49,051 nt of DNA from Acanthaster planci (taxonomy: Eukaryota; Echinodermata; Asteroidea; Valvatida; Acanthasteridae), in NCBI RefSeq assembly GCF_001949145.1, contig NW_019091383.1, forward strand, positions 1,412,970 to 1,462,020, given 5' to 3'. Each line of letters opens with the position of its first letter. Within the stretch, counting starts at the first letter, position 1. Shown here piece after piece: positions 1 through 9,398 of the stretch. The notes below the pieces were generated by a model. It was not told the origin of the DNA. It did no database searches and saw nothing but the letters and a program-made list of their open reading frames with translations. Position numbers and translations under genes: made by a program.

Positions 1-1
1 A

Positions 2-691
2 ATGGTTGGAATCTGCTGGCTGGCAGGGTTCCTCTTTTCTTGTGCAATAGTACCTGGCACTTCAATTTTCAGTGTGCGGTGTCTTCACTGGCCTGATGAC
101 AACATGTATGAGGCATTCCCATCAGTTCATGCGTCTTGTGGCCCAGTACATCCCTGGGTAGGTTACTATGTGGAGCCACTGGTGCTCATCCCGTGGCTGG
201 TTCTCGTGATCGCTAACATTTACATGTTCGTTCAAATCGTACGTGCTTTGGACAAACGCAAGGACATCACTAACACCACAGCAAATGAGACACCTTCTAG
301 GGTTCTACAAGTCCGAAACCAGTTTGCAATCATGCTGATTGTTAATGGTACTGTTTTCTTCATATGCCAGACACCAATTCGGCTTGTCAACATCTCCTAC
401 ATGATCTGTTTTGTCGCAGGGATCCCAGAAAATCCTCTCGTCATGGCGCTTGGCGGGAGCTATTCAGTCTGGGTTGTTCTTCTTCCTCAACTGACAAACT
501 GTTTTGTGAATCCGTTGATCTACGGCGCCATGAATGCAAACTACCGGGCAGCCTTTCGTCAAGCATTCCAATGCATACGGCAACCAAGACAGGCTTCTCG
601 CAGTCAACGAGCCTGTGCCGTAATAGCAAGAAAAAACATCGATGATGCAGAAAACGGCCAGCATGATGTACAAATGAACACTTGCTTGTAA
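2..691 (+). CDS. class A (rhodopsin-type) GPCR, copy 1, 5' cut by window edge
   Basis: The frame is open at the window start and covers TM4 to the C-terminal tail (229 residues visible). The first visible residues, ending CWLAG, match the TM4 CWLVG of the neighbouring copies, so about the first 150 residues lie upstream. An extracellular loop rich in C and W follows (VRCLHWPDD), then TM5. TM6 carries FFICQTP, where the usual CWxP tryptophan is replaced by Q. TM7 has NPLIYG (the NPxxY motif) followed by ANYRAAF. A plasma-membrane G-protein-coupled receptor, probably for a peptide or small ligand, is inferred; the ligand is unknown. It is clearly paralogous to the next three receptors but the most diverged (long third intracellular loop, different tail). 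The Met at position 2 is internal, not the start. Confidence 0.9.
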   Translation: MVGICWLAGFLFSCAIVPGTSIFSVRCLHWPDDNMYEAFPSVHASCGPVHPWVGYYVEPLVLIPWLVLVIANIYMFVQIVRALDKRKDITNTTANETPSRVLQVRNQFAIMLIVNGTVFFICQTPIRLVNISYMICFVAGIPENPLVMALGGSYSVWVVLLPQLTNCFVNPLIYGAMNANYRAAFRQAFQCIRQPRQASRSQRACAVIARKNIDDAENGQHDVQMNTCL

Positions 692-2748
692 AAGCAGCAA
701 ACGTCGTCTTGACCTCATGGCTTGTATATTGAAAATCATCTTTGTAAGTGGCATGTACACATATTATTCACCTTCAGTGCAGCGCCCTCAGGAAGCATGG
801 ATAATTTTACAAGTTTTAAAATACGGTTGTAAAAGAGTTTTCACACATTGAAGGAGAGTACAAAGGTACAGAAAATATTCATTGCCCCTACTCTTTAACC
901 AGTGTCATAAGCAGAGCAAATATCTTGGGGATGATCAGAATTAAAGGGGTCTGTACAAATACTTCCTGTGCATTTTCTATTCTTCAGTGTATAAAAACTG
1001 TTTGACGTGCCTTTGGGTAAAGCATGTTAAAAAGTACAGTTTTTTGCAACATTTAAAATTGTGATGTCATTTCTGGAAGAAACATGTTACACTTGTTTTG
1101 TGCCTCAATATTTGTCTCAATTTTTTATATTTTTCTATTTTAAATGCGTTTTTTCCTTGCAGAGTGTTTTCAGTTAATTTTTGACTGCCTTTTAGAACAG
1201 AAAAGCCAGGACATGACTCGATTCTTCTGGAATGAGGCGTCACAGCAACAGTGCCGTCATTTTCCAGGAAATGCACGGAATGGTCTTACTGTTTGAAAAA
1301 GCACGTTTTTCAGTCAGATTGATCAAAAAAGGAAAATTGCACAAAATATGTTCCCAAGTAAAATTCATTTCATAGACGCATTGCATGGTAGCCATCTTGC
1401 TGAACAATTCTTTCATTCCACTGGGAAACCTATTTTGTGCATACCCTGTGGAACCAAAGCACTGGCCTGCAAGATGGCAGCTATGGAAACCCTCTATTAT
1501 TGGGCCAGCTGTACTGTATATCGGTATGTGCATGGAAGTATGTTGCAGTAGTGGAAGAAGTGTGAGTACCTGTTCAAATCTCTCCATACATCAACATTGA
1601 ATAGGTTAAATATTCTCTTTTGATTCCTTCCGATACTGCTATAAATGACTCCCACACAGAGCAAAATCTGGTCAGGTGATCACAGCATATCATGGAGGTC
1701 CTTGAAATATCGGCCTTCAAAGAAAGACAAGACAGGGCAGCCAACTCTTGAGACATGGCCAATCACCACAGATCTGACTTGGAGACATTTATAATATTGT
1801 ATAGTATTTTGTACTGCAACTTCACAATTTGCAGTGACCCGAGGAGCCACCTCAGAGCAATATTTGTTGCAACAAGCCCAAGTACACAGTGACCAAGTTT
1901 CAGGTGAACACACGGTCCCCCTCTCAATTGTTGCACAGTTTTCTTGGATTTTGTGTGGGGGAGGGGGGAATTAGACTAGCAGACAAGATTACCAGTGGAT
2001 GATTTGGAGCTGTAATTGCAGTTCAGTTTGTCAGCTGTCCCTGCGTATACAGATGGCCAGATTACATTTACACACCCTGTGGCATAAACTTGCTATAACC
2101 TTCAGACTGTCGTCGCTTGATTTGTACTTTAGCCATAATTGTACACTTGCCATTACCAGGGACCCTCCCGTGGCACATAATTAGATGCAAGGATTCCACA
2201 GTGCGGCAGTTTAAATTTTCGTGCAGTCTCTTGCCTATTGTGCATGATAATAACCCAGTTATTGTGTCTTAGCATCAAGCATTGCTGTCAGGTCGTTAGA
2301 CCTGAGATGGGCATCGCTGAAGTTAGTTGTCTATGCAGTGATGTACACGTGCTGTCAGTTCCAATTACTTATAATTGCTCCTGTTGTGTTTATAACCATC
2401 CAGGCCACTGAATCATGCCAATCTTGCTGTCTCCGTAACTCTACTCATTTGAATTCTTTGAGTAAATTGCTGTTCAGCGAGTAGTTTATGACAGCTATTT
2501 ATGACTGGTTCTCCAGCCCCTGTCCAGTCTTTTTAATGAAGTGTTGCATTTACAGCTGTAAGCATTGAGCATTGTAGCATGCTCATGGAAGTTTAAATCA
2601 GTAAGATAGACCAAGATATAAGAACTGATTAAGGAAATCTCAAATTGGGAATGCTGTGAATTGCTGCAGTTAATCAGTCCTTGAAGATTTGTCGTATCAA
2701 CTGCATTGCAGGTTGTTTAACTGAAATATATATCATCTACCAAGTGCA
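692..2748. other. intergenic region between GPCR copies 1 and 2
   Basis: No gene is supported here. Short open frames on both strands between 1240 and 1600 mirror each other because they lie on an imperfect inverted repeat (listed separately). The last 110 bases resemble the 5' flank of GPCR copy 4 (a shared tract near 2670-2695 matches 8230-8255), which marks the left edge of the duplicated unit. Confidence 0.6.
1383..1489. repeat. imperfect inverted repeat (MITE-like)
   Basis: The left arm contains GGTAGCCATCTTGC near 1387 and the right arm GCAAGATGGCAGCTATGG near 1469. With a few mismatches the arms pair across about 50 bases each, with the centre near 1435. This explains why similar peptides are open on both strands. 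No coding function is inferred. Confidence 0.55.
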
Positions 2749-3750
2749 GTGGAAGCAACTCGATGGCTTTACACCCAAACAAATGTCACATTTATCACCA
2801 CTGGTGTACCAATTGTTTTATGCACCGGTGTGGGCACCAACGTAACTTTTCTGTTTGTCTTGATCCGTGTTTCAACAATGCAGACCAACACAAATGTATT
2901 CCTGACAAACTTGGCTCTGGCTGATCTTCTGTTCCTGACCCTATTTTCAGCACTTATCCTTTGGAGGTATGCCATTTCTCCATTGGTGTTCTCCAATCCA
3001 TTTGTAAATTCTGCTGGTTGCACCCTCTTTCATCTCCTGCTTGAGACGAGACATTATAGCTCCATTGCATTGCTTACTATGGTAATATGTGAGAGATACC
3101 TTGCTCTGTGCAATCCATTGAAGCATCTCCAAATGCGTGGCTCTCAGCGTGTCTCCAAAATTGTTTTAACCTGTTGGCTGGTTGGCTTGATGCTTGCATG
3201 TATTATAGTACCTGAGGTAGCACGTTTCCGCAAGTGGTGCGTGCAGTGGCCCAATGGAGATGAGTATCAAGACTTGCCATCAGCAATGGTGGACTGCATT
3301 CCTGTCAAGCCCAGGGTAGAATTCTACAACCCACTGCCTCAAAGTGGTCCCTGGTTCCTTGTCATGGTTTGTAACCTTTATTTATGTGTCAAACTCGTAC
3401 AAACTTTGGTCAAGCAGGTAGCAACTAAAAGTACATGTAGGTTTGGCAGAAGTCGGAGGGCCCAACGAAGAAAGAGACAAGTGGCAGTCATGATCATTGT
3501 CAATGATGCGGTGTTTTTCCTGTGCCAGATACCTTTTCATGCATTTAACATCATCAAGTGGATCTGCCTGATAGCAGAAAAACCCAGCCCTGTTGACGTT
3601 GCCCCCAGATCTGATCAGTACTGGCTGGCAAATTTCAACACCACCATTAATCCGTTCATCTATGGCGCATTGAATGCACATTACCGTGCTGCATTTCTTG
3701 GGCCTGCAGCTTACCCAGAAAGCAACGGAACATGTCACATCCTCCTGTGA
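2749..3750 (+). pseudogene. class A GPCR, copy 2, decayed
   Basis: The frame aligns with copies 3 and 4 from the N-terminal tail (RWLY) through TM7 (NPFIYGALNAHYRAAF), with an intact LALAD in TM2, CERYLAL at the end of TM3 and CQIP in TM6. Three lesions are visible against copy 3. First, the ATG is gone: the homologous stretch is shortened, the frame can only open at a GTG (2749), and an in-frame TGA lies at 2722-2724. Second, 12 bases are missing in TM7, removing four residues (FYLF in copy 3). Third, a deletion near 3700 shifts the frame, so the tail ends early in an unrelated HILL-stop. A rescue by an upstream spliced exon (AG at 2748-2749) is possible but has no other support. It is most likely a recent pseudogene. 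Confidence 0.75.
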
Positions 3751-5454
3751 TTTCGAGGGAAGACTCAGACCAGTGAGAGGACTAAATCTGACATGTGCAA
3801 CAAGGCACTTCTTTAGACTCACTGCGTGATCAGCACTTAATTGATGGCCGGAGTGATGTGTTGATTCTTCATTTAGGGGACCACTCACTTGATATTTCCC
3901 AGAAATTTTGTTGTGTTGGAACGTTAGAATTTCACTGAAAAACAAATTGTGATGCACAGAAATCAGCTGTCAATTTTATGCCAACATTGCCAGACGTATT
4001 GCTGAATTCAAGAGTTAGTAATTTTATTTAGACAACACTGTGACTATTTTCAAAGACTTGGGCAAAATTATTCTTTGAGTTTGTCTGGTGGACCAACTTG
4101 TACATTCTCATCATCTGCTCAGAGTAGATCACCTCTTGTGACATTTGGATGTCTCTAACCATGTTCCAATGTTAAAAGAGACAGGTCATTGAGTCCTAGT
4201 TACTCGGAAAGCTCACTATGGAAAGAGTCGTAACATCTCAACAATGACAACTCCCAGTTGGGCCACTTATTCCTAATTCCGGTTCATTTTTTTTGGAGGC
4301 AGTCGTCCTCCATCACATTCATAGTTGTGCAATCTGATCATCTTTCAGCTACCTGCATGTATTTATCTGAAAAACAAATGAAATCCAATGCAGCGTGTTG
4401 CTTTTCACATTCACACCGAAGGCATAAACTGCTGAATATGCCTGTAATTGACTCCACAATTACAATGAGCCCCGGCTGGACCAAGAGAGGTTGCAGTTTT
4501 CCCAGCAACGGAGGCTCCTTTGCATGGAGCTGCACTTCACTGGTTCATAAGCAACTGTGAAAATGAAGGCATCAGGGTCGCATCACTACTAGCAAAATGA
4601 ACATTCTCAGTTAACATTGCTCTTTTTGACCAAGGAGGGGGTGCTTCTGCTTTGGGCGGCTAGTGCCCCACAGGAAGAAGTGAAGGCATGATAAGGATGC
4701 ACTTGGTCAAGCCTGTATGTGACAGCATATCAAACGAGACTGTTGATTGGCCAGAAGGGAAATTGCTTTTGAAAAATAGCTTAGATTTTGTCAGTACTGC
4801 ATTTTATTGTCCTATCACAAAGTTTGTTCACAGTCAATATAATCTGTCCCAAAGTAAAAACCACTGTGTTTGGTTTTTTTTATCCCACAGATATGCTTAA
4901 TCTGTGTACATGTAAATTGGCCCATAGACTGAAATCATAGGTCTGGATTCAACTATATTGAACCTGATGTTTTATTGGCATTTTTTACTTTTCCTGCATT
5001 TTAATAACAGAAGTATCATTCATTTGCTTCCAGCATTGCCTTCGGGTGCCATTAAGGTATCTCTGGTGATTGGTCTGAATGCACTGATGCATTCAAAATA
5101 ATCAATAATTCAATTTCGCTAGCTAGAAATTACTTCTTTTCATGATAAATGTCATTTAATTGTCTGAATGGTTCATTGCAGTCTTGTTCCTTTTTTACCC
5201 ATTATTTTCACATCATAATTAACCCTGAGAGTCCACAATTCTTCACTTGGAGAATTGAGGACTGTTCAGCTTACAAGCTCTCCAAATTGCCTGGACTGTG
5301 GTATACACATGATTGCTACTCATTGCAGGCCCTCGTCCAGTCAACTTCAAGTGTGCAGTACCCAGTGTCGCTTCTCAGAAGTCTGAAATACCACTCACTA
5401 CCCAGTGTTTTGATCATTCTTACATACGTATGAGAGGTTTAGTCAGTCAACAAG
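3751..5454. other. duplicated flank between GPCR copies 2 and 3
   Basis: No gene. The stretch 4100-4780 resembles 6850-7340 behind copy 3, and 4970-5450 resembles 7540-8150 in front of copy 4, so these are flanks of the same tandem unit. It holds a degenerate hairpin (about 4125-4204), one copy of the 97-bp sequence that is triplicated upstream of copy 4 (about 4985-5085), and a decayed TTAA/CCCTGA palindrome (5219-5270). Confidence 0.6.
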
Positions 5455-6567
5455 ATGGGATCAGACATATCATCAGTAGAGTGCAGTGCACATAAGAACA
5501 TCAGTGAGGCTGAAGCATCTCGATGGCTTTACACCCCAACAGATGTCACTTTTATCACCATTGGTGTACCAATTGTTTTGTGCATTGGTGTAGGCATCAA
5601 CTTAACTTTTCTGTTTGTCTTGATCCGTGTTCCAACAATGCGGACCAACACAAATGTATTCCTGACAAACTTGGCTCTGGCTGATCTTCTGTTCCTGACC
5701 CTATTTGCAACAATCGTCCTTTGGCGGTATGCCTTTTCCCCGGTGGTGTTTTCATTTCAATTTGTAAATTCTGCTGGTTGCACCCTCTTTCATCTCCTGC
5801 TTGAGACTGGATATTATAGTTCCGTTGCATCGGTTACTATGGTAACGCATGAGAGATACCTTGCTCTGTGCAATCCATTGAAGCATCTCCAAATGCGTGG
5901 TTCTCAACGCATCTCCAAAATTGTTTTAACCTGCTGGCTGGTTGGCTTGATGCTGGCATGTATCACAATACCTATAGAAGCCCTTTTTCACAAGTGGTGC
6001 GTGCAGTGGCCCAATGGAAATGAGTATCAAGACTTGCCGTCAACTGTGGTTCACTGTGTTCCTGTAAAGCCCAATGTAATATTCTACAGTCCACTGCTTC
6101 AAAGTGGTCCCTGGTTCCTTGTCATGGTTTGTAACCTTTATATGTGTGTCAAACTCGTACAGACTTTGGTCAAGCAGGTAGCAACTGAAAGTACATGTAG
6201 GTTTGGCAGAAGTCGGAGGACCCAACAAAGAAAGAGACAAGTGGCGGTCATGATCATTGTCAATGGTGCGGTGTTTTTCCTGTGCCAGATACCTTTTCAT
6301 GCATTTAACATCATCAAGTGGATCTGCTTGATAGCAGAAATACCCAGCCCTGTTGACATTGCCCCCAGATCTGATCAATATTGGTTGGTAAATTTTTTTT
6401 ACCTTTTCAACATCATCATTAATCCGTTCATCTATGGTGCATTGAATGCACAGTACCGTGCTGCATTTCTTGAGGCCTTTGGCTGCAGGTGCAGACCCAT
6501 GAATCGACGGAACATGCCACATCCTCCTGCAAAAGAAGACCTTGACCAGCGAGAGGACCAAATCTGA
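5455..6567 (+). CDS. class A (rhodopsin-type) GPCR, copy 3, intact
   Basis: A single-exon gene of 370 residues with seven membrane spans. The start ATG (context aagATGg) matches copy 4 exactly in length. Visible features are an N-glycosylation site NIS at residues 15-17, N49 in TM1, LALAD with D77 in TM2, C109 at the top of TM3, HERYLAL (residues 132-138) in place of DRY, TCWLVG in TM4, a Cys-containing second extracellular loop (KWCVQWP), CQIPFH in TM6 (W to Q in the usual CWxP), NPFIYGALNAQYRAAF at the end of TM7, and a charged tail. The ERYLALC.P pattern is typical of peptide receptors of the GHSR/neuromedin/TRH-receptor branch, but the exact family is not settled. Lineage-specific intronless expansions of this kind are known in echinoderms and amphioxus. 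Confidence 0.93.
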   Translation: MGSDISSVECSAHKNISEAEASRWLYTPTDVTFITIGVPIVLCIGVGINLTFLFVLIRVPTMRTNTNVFLTNLALADLLFLTLFATIVLWRYAFSPVVFSFQFVNSAGCTLFHLLLETGYYSSVASVTMVTHERYLALCNPLKHLQMRGSQRISKIVLTCWLVGLMLACITIPIEALFHKWCVQWPNGNEYQDLPSTVVHCVPVKPNVIFYSPLLQSGPWFLVMVCNLYMCVKLVQTLVKQVATESTCRFGRSRRTQQRKRQVAVMIIVNGAVFFLCQIPFHAFNIIKWICLIAEIPSPVDIAPRSDQYWLVNFFYLFNIIINPFIYGALNAQYRAAFLEAFGCRCRPMNRRNMPHPPAKEDLDQREDQI

Positions 6568-6860
6568 TATTTGGAACTTGATACTTCTTTAGACTCATAG
6601 CGATGAACAGTACTTACTTGATGGCCGTAGTGATATGGTCGTTGTTGATTTGTGGGATTGCTTACCTGTTTTTCTATTTCAACCGAATCATTTCCCACAA
6701 AATGCCGTTGTTGATACATGTAGATGTTCACAGAGTAACAGTTTGTAATGCATAGAAGTTAGCCCTAATTTTTTTCTAATGTTACCAGATATGTTGCAGT
6801 CGTAACTCAAGAGTTACGATAATGGGTCTGTTGGAACAGTTTGTAAATACTTATCACTTA

Positions 6861-6958
6861 GAGTAAGTAGGACTCTAGGAATCACCTCTTTTAACATTTG
6901 GACGTCATGACCCTGTCCAAATGTTAAAAAGAGGCGGTTCACTGAGGCCTACTTACTC
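6861..6958. repeat. 98-bp hairpin behind GPCR copy 3
   Basis: The left arm starts GAGTAAGTAGG and runs to ACATTTGGA; the right arm starts TCCAAATGTTAAAAAGAGG and ends CCTACTTACTC. The arms pair over about 42 bases with a handful of mismatches around a loop of about 13 bases. A more degraded version is at about 4125-4204 behind copy 2. It is a miniature inverted-repeat element that was duplicated with the receptor unit. Confidence 0.75.
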
Positions 6959-7545
6959 GGGGTACTTGTCACTATGGAATCAGGCATAACATCTTGACAA
7001 ATTTTACAATTTCTAGTCAGGCCACCTCTCTTTGGTTCATTGTTTTGAGGCATTTGTCGTTATCACTTGCCTTTCATAATCCGATTTCTAGCAGGATACC
7101 TGCATGTAAGTACCTTTAAAAAAGCAAAGGAAACTCAAAGCAATATGCAGTGTGTTGCTGTTCACATTCACAAACCAGGCACAAACTGCCGGATATGCCA
7201 ATAAATGGCTTCTACAATCACACTGGTGCCCCGCAGGATGAAGTGAAGGCATGGTAAGGATGCATTCAGTCATGCTAGTAAGTCTGTGGCACAAACCTAA
7301 GGAGACTGATGATTGGCCAGAAGGCAAGATACTTTTAAATATTGCTCCGGTTTTATAAATCCCTGGTTTTAGTTCCCTATCAGCAAATTTGTTCACACTC
7401 GGCATAAACTGTTCCATAGTAAAAACCACCGTGTTTAATTTTTTTATCCCATGGAATATCCTTTATCACGTGCTGTGTAAGTGGGCCACATACTGTAATC
7501 ATAGGTCTGGATTCTACTTAACTGAACCTGATGTTTCGATGGGAT

Positions 7546-7838
7546 CTTTTACTTTTTCCTGCATTTCAATAACTGAAGTATCATTCATTTGCTTCCAGCA
7601 TTGCCCTCAGGTGCCATTAATGTATCTCCGATGATTGGTGCATCTTTTACTTTTCCTGAATTTTAATAACTGGAGTATCATTCATTTGCTTCCAGCATTG
7701 CCCTCAGGTGCCATTAATGTATCTCCGATGATTGGTGCATCTTTTACTTTTCCTGAATTTTAATAACTGAAGTATCATTCATTTGCTTCCAGCATTGCCC
7801 TCAGGTGCCATTAAGGTATCCCCGATGATTGGTGCAAA
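7546..7838. repeat. three tandem copies of a ~97-bp unit
   Basis: Units begin at 7546, 7644 and 7741 with CTTTTAC and contain TTTGCTTCCAGCATTGCCCT and the tract TCTCCGATGATTGGTGC (CCCCGATG in the third). One single copy of the same unit lies upstream of GPCR copy 3 (about 4985-5085), so the expansion happened after the gene duplication. Confidence 0.9.
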
Positions 7839-8285
7839 TGCAATAGCATTCAATCTCACTCACCAGAAATTTGCCTCATTTATGATTGATGTCATTGGGC
7901 GTCTGAAACCTGTGTTCCCTTTATTACCAGTTCTCTTCACATCGTAACCGTGAGCGTCCACAATTCTTCACTTGTTGGAGAATTGTTTGGTTTACAACCT
8001 GTCCAAAATGCCTGAACTGTGATATATGTAGGATTGCTACTCAGACCCTCGTTCAATCAACTTCGAGCACGCAATACAAAGTGTCGCTTCTCAGCAGGCT
8101 GAAATTCCACTCACTGCCCAGTGTTTTGATCATTCTGACATGCACATGAGAGGTTTAGTCAGGCAAGTAGATCAAAACAAAACGGACTTGGGAGCCCTCT
8201 CATCTGGACTTCAGTGAATACTAAGCCAGTTATCAGTCATTGAAGATTGTGGAGCCTCCTTACACGACCTTTTCCTGAACTGACC

Positions 8286-9398
8286 ATGGGATCAGACATA
8301 TCGTCAGTGAAGTGCAGTGAATATCGGAACATCAGTGAGGCTGAAGCACCTCGATGGCTTTACACCCCAACAGATGTCACTTTTATCACTGTCGGTATTC
8401 CTGTACTTTTATGCGTTGGTGTAAGCGCAAACTTGACTTTTCTGTTTGTCTTGCTCCGCGGTCAGACAATGCAGACCAACACAAATGTATACCTGGCGAG
8501 TTTGGCTCTAGCTGACCTGCTTTATCTGAGCCTGTTTGCTACGCTCTTACTCTGGAGGCATGTCACTTCTCCGGCAGTGTTTACCTATCCATTTGTGAAT
8601 TCTGCTAGTTGTTCCCTTTACTTTATTGTGCTCAGGACTGGATATTGTGGATCCGTTGCGTTTGTTACCGCAGTGACGTATGAGAGATACCTGGCTCTGT
8701 GCCATCCCTTTGAGCATCTCCGTATCCGGGGTCCTCGTCGAGTCTACAAAATTGTGTTAACCTGCTGGTTGGTCAGCTTGATGATTGTGTGTATTACAAT
8801 ACCAGAAGTGTCCCTTTTGCGCACGTGGTGTGTGCAGTGGCCCGACAGAGATGAGTATCAAGAATATCCATCAACAGTTGCCGACTGCGTCGCTGTGAAG
8901 CCTAAGGTAAAATATTACAGTCCAATGCTTCGAAGTGGTCTCTGGTTCCTCGTCATGCTTTGTAACACTTATATGTACATCAGGCTCATACACACTTTGG
9001 TCAAGCAGGTGGCCACTGAAAGTAGGCTGGGCGTAAGTCAGAGAGCCCAACAAAGAAAAAGACAAGTAGCAGTCATGATCATTGTCAATGGGGTGGTGTT
9101 CTTCCTGTGCCAGGCACCATATCACGCCATCATAATCGTTCAGTGGATGTACCGCATAGCAGAGACACCTAGTCCTATTGACATGGCCCTGCAATCCAAT
9201 CAGTTCTGGGTGAGAAATTTCCCACAAATGGCTAACACCATTGTTAATCCATTCATCTATGGTGCATTGAATGCACAGTACCGTGCTGCATTTCTTGAGG
9301 CCTTCGGCTGCAGGCGCCGACCCAGGGAGGCACTGAACGTGCCACATCCTCCAGAGTGTGCCAGGGAACAACAGAGGCAGCAAGAGGGCCAAATCTGA
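8286..9398 (+). CDS. class A (rhodopsin-type) GPCR, copy 4, intact
   Basis: A single-exon receptor of 370 residues. The frame is open from 8247, but the ATG at 8286 is chosen: it has a strong context (gaccATGg), aligns with the copy 3 start (MGSDISSV), and gives the identical length. Motifs are NIS near residue 15, LALADLL in TM2, YERYLALC at the end of TM3 (D of DRY replaced by E), TCWLV in TM4, CVQWPD in the second extracellular loop, CQAPYH in TM6 and NPFIYGALNAQYRAAF in TM7. The C-terminal tail is rich in P, E and Q. It is more diverged from copies 2 and 3 than they are from each other, with changes spread through TM2, TM3 and TM6-TM7, which would fit a different ligand preference. A peptide-like ligand is inferred from family resemblance only. 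Confidence 0.93.
   Translation: MGSDISSVKCSEYRNISEAEAPRWLYTPTDVTFITVGIPVLLCVGVSANLTFLFVLLRGQTMQTNTNVYLASLALADLLYLSLFATLLLWRHVTSPAVFTYPFVNSASCSLYFIVLRTGYCGSVAFVTAVTYERYLALCHPFEHLRIRGPRRVYKIVLTCWLVSLMIVCITIPEVSLLRTWCVQWPDRDEYQEYPSTVADCVAVKPKVKYYSPMLRSGLWFLVMLCNTYMYIRLIHTLVKQVATESRLGVSQRAQQRKRQVAVMIIVNGVVFFLCQAPYHAIIIVQWMYRIAETPSPIDMALQSNQFWVRNFPQMANTIVNPFIYGALNAQYRAAFLEAFGCRRRPREALNVPHPPECAREQQRQQEGQI

Larger units (their letters stand above)
6568..8285. other. duplicated flank between GPCR copies 3 and 4
   Basis: No gene. It contains a long hairpin (6861-6958), a 97-bp sequence in three tandem copies (7546-7838), and a decayed relative of the TTAA palindrome near 7943-7990. The final ~115 bases before the copy 4 ATG have no counterpart directly upstream of copy 3, so the two genes differ in their immediate 5' leader. 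Confidence 0.6.

Noticed and set aside
1240-1600. Similar short open frames on both strands, looking like a pair of related genes.
   Set aside because: They lie on the two arms of an imperfect inverted repeat, which produces mirrored peptides.
2749-3750. Copy 2 read as a normal receptor starting at GTG.
   Set aside because: Animal nuclear genes do not normally start at GTG, and the TM7 deletion and shifted tail argue for decay.
8247-8285. A longer N-terminus for GPCR copy 4 from the upstream ATG.
   Set aside because: The downstream ATG has a better context and aligns exactly with copy 3; the extra 13 residues have no counterpart.
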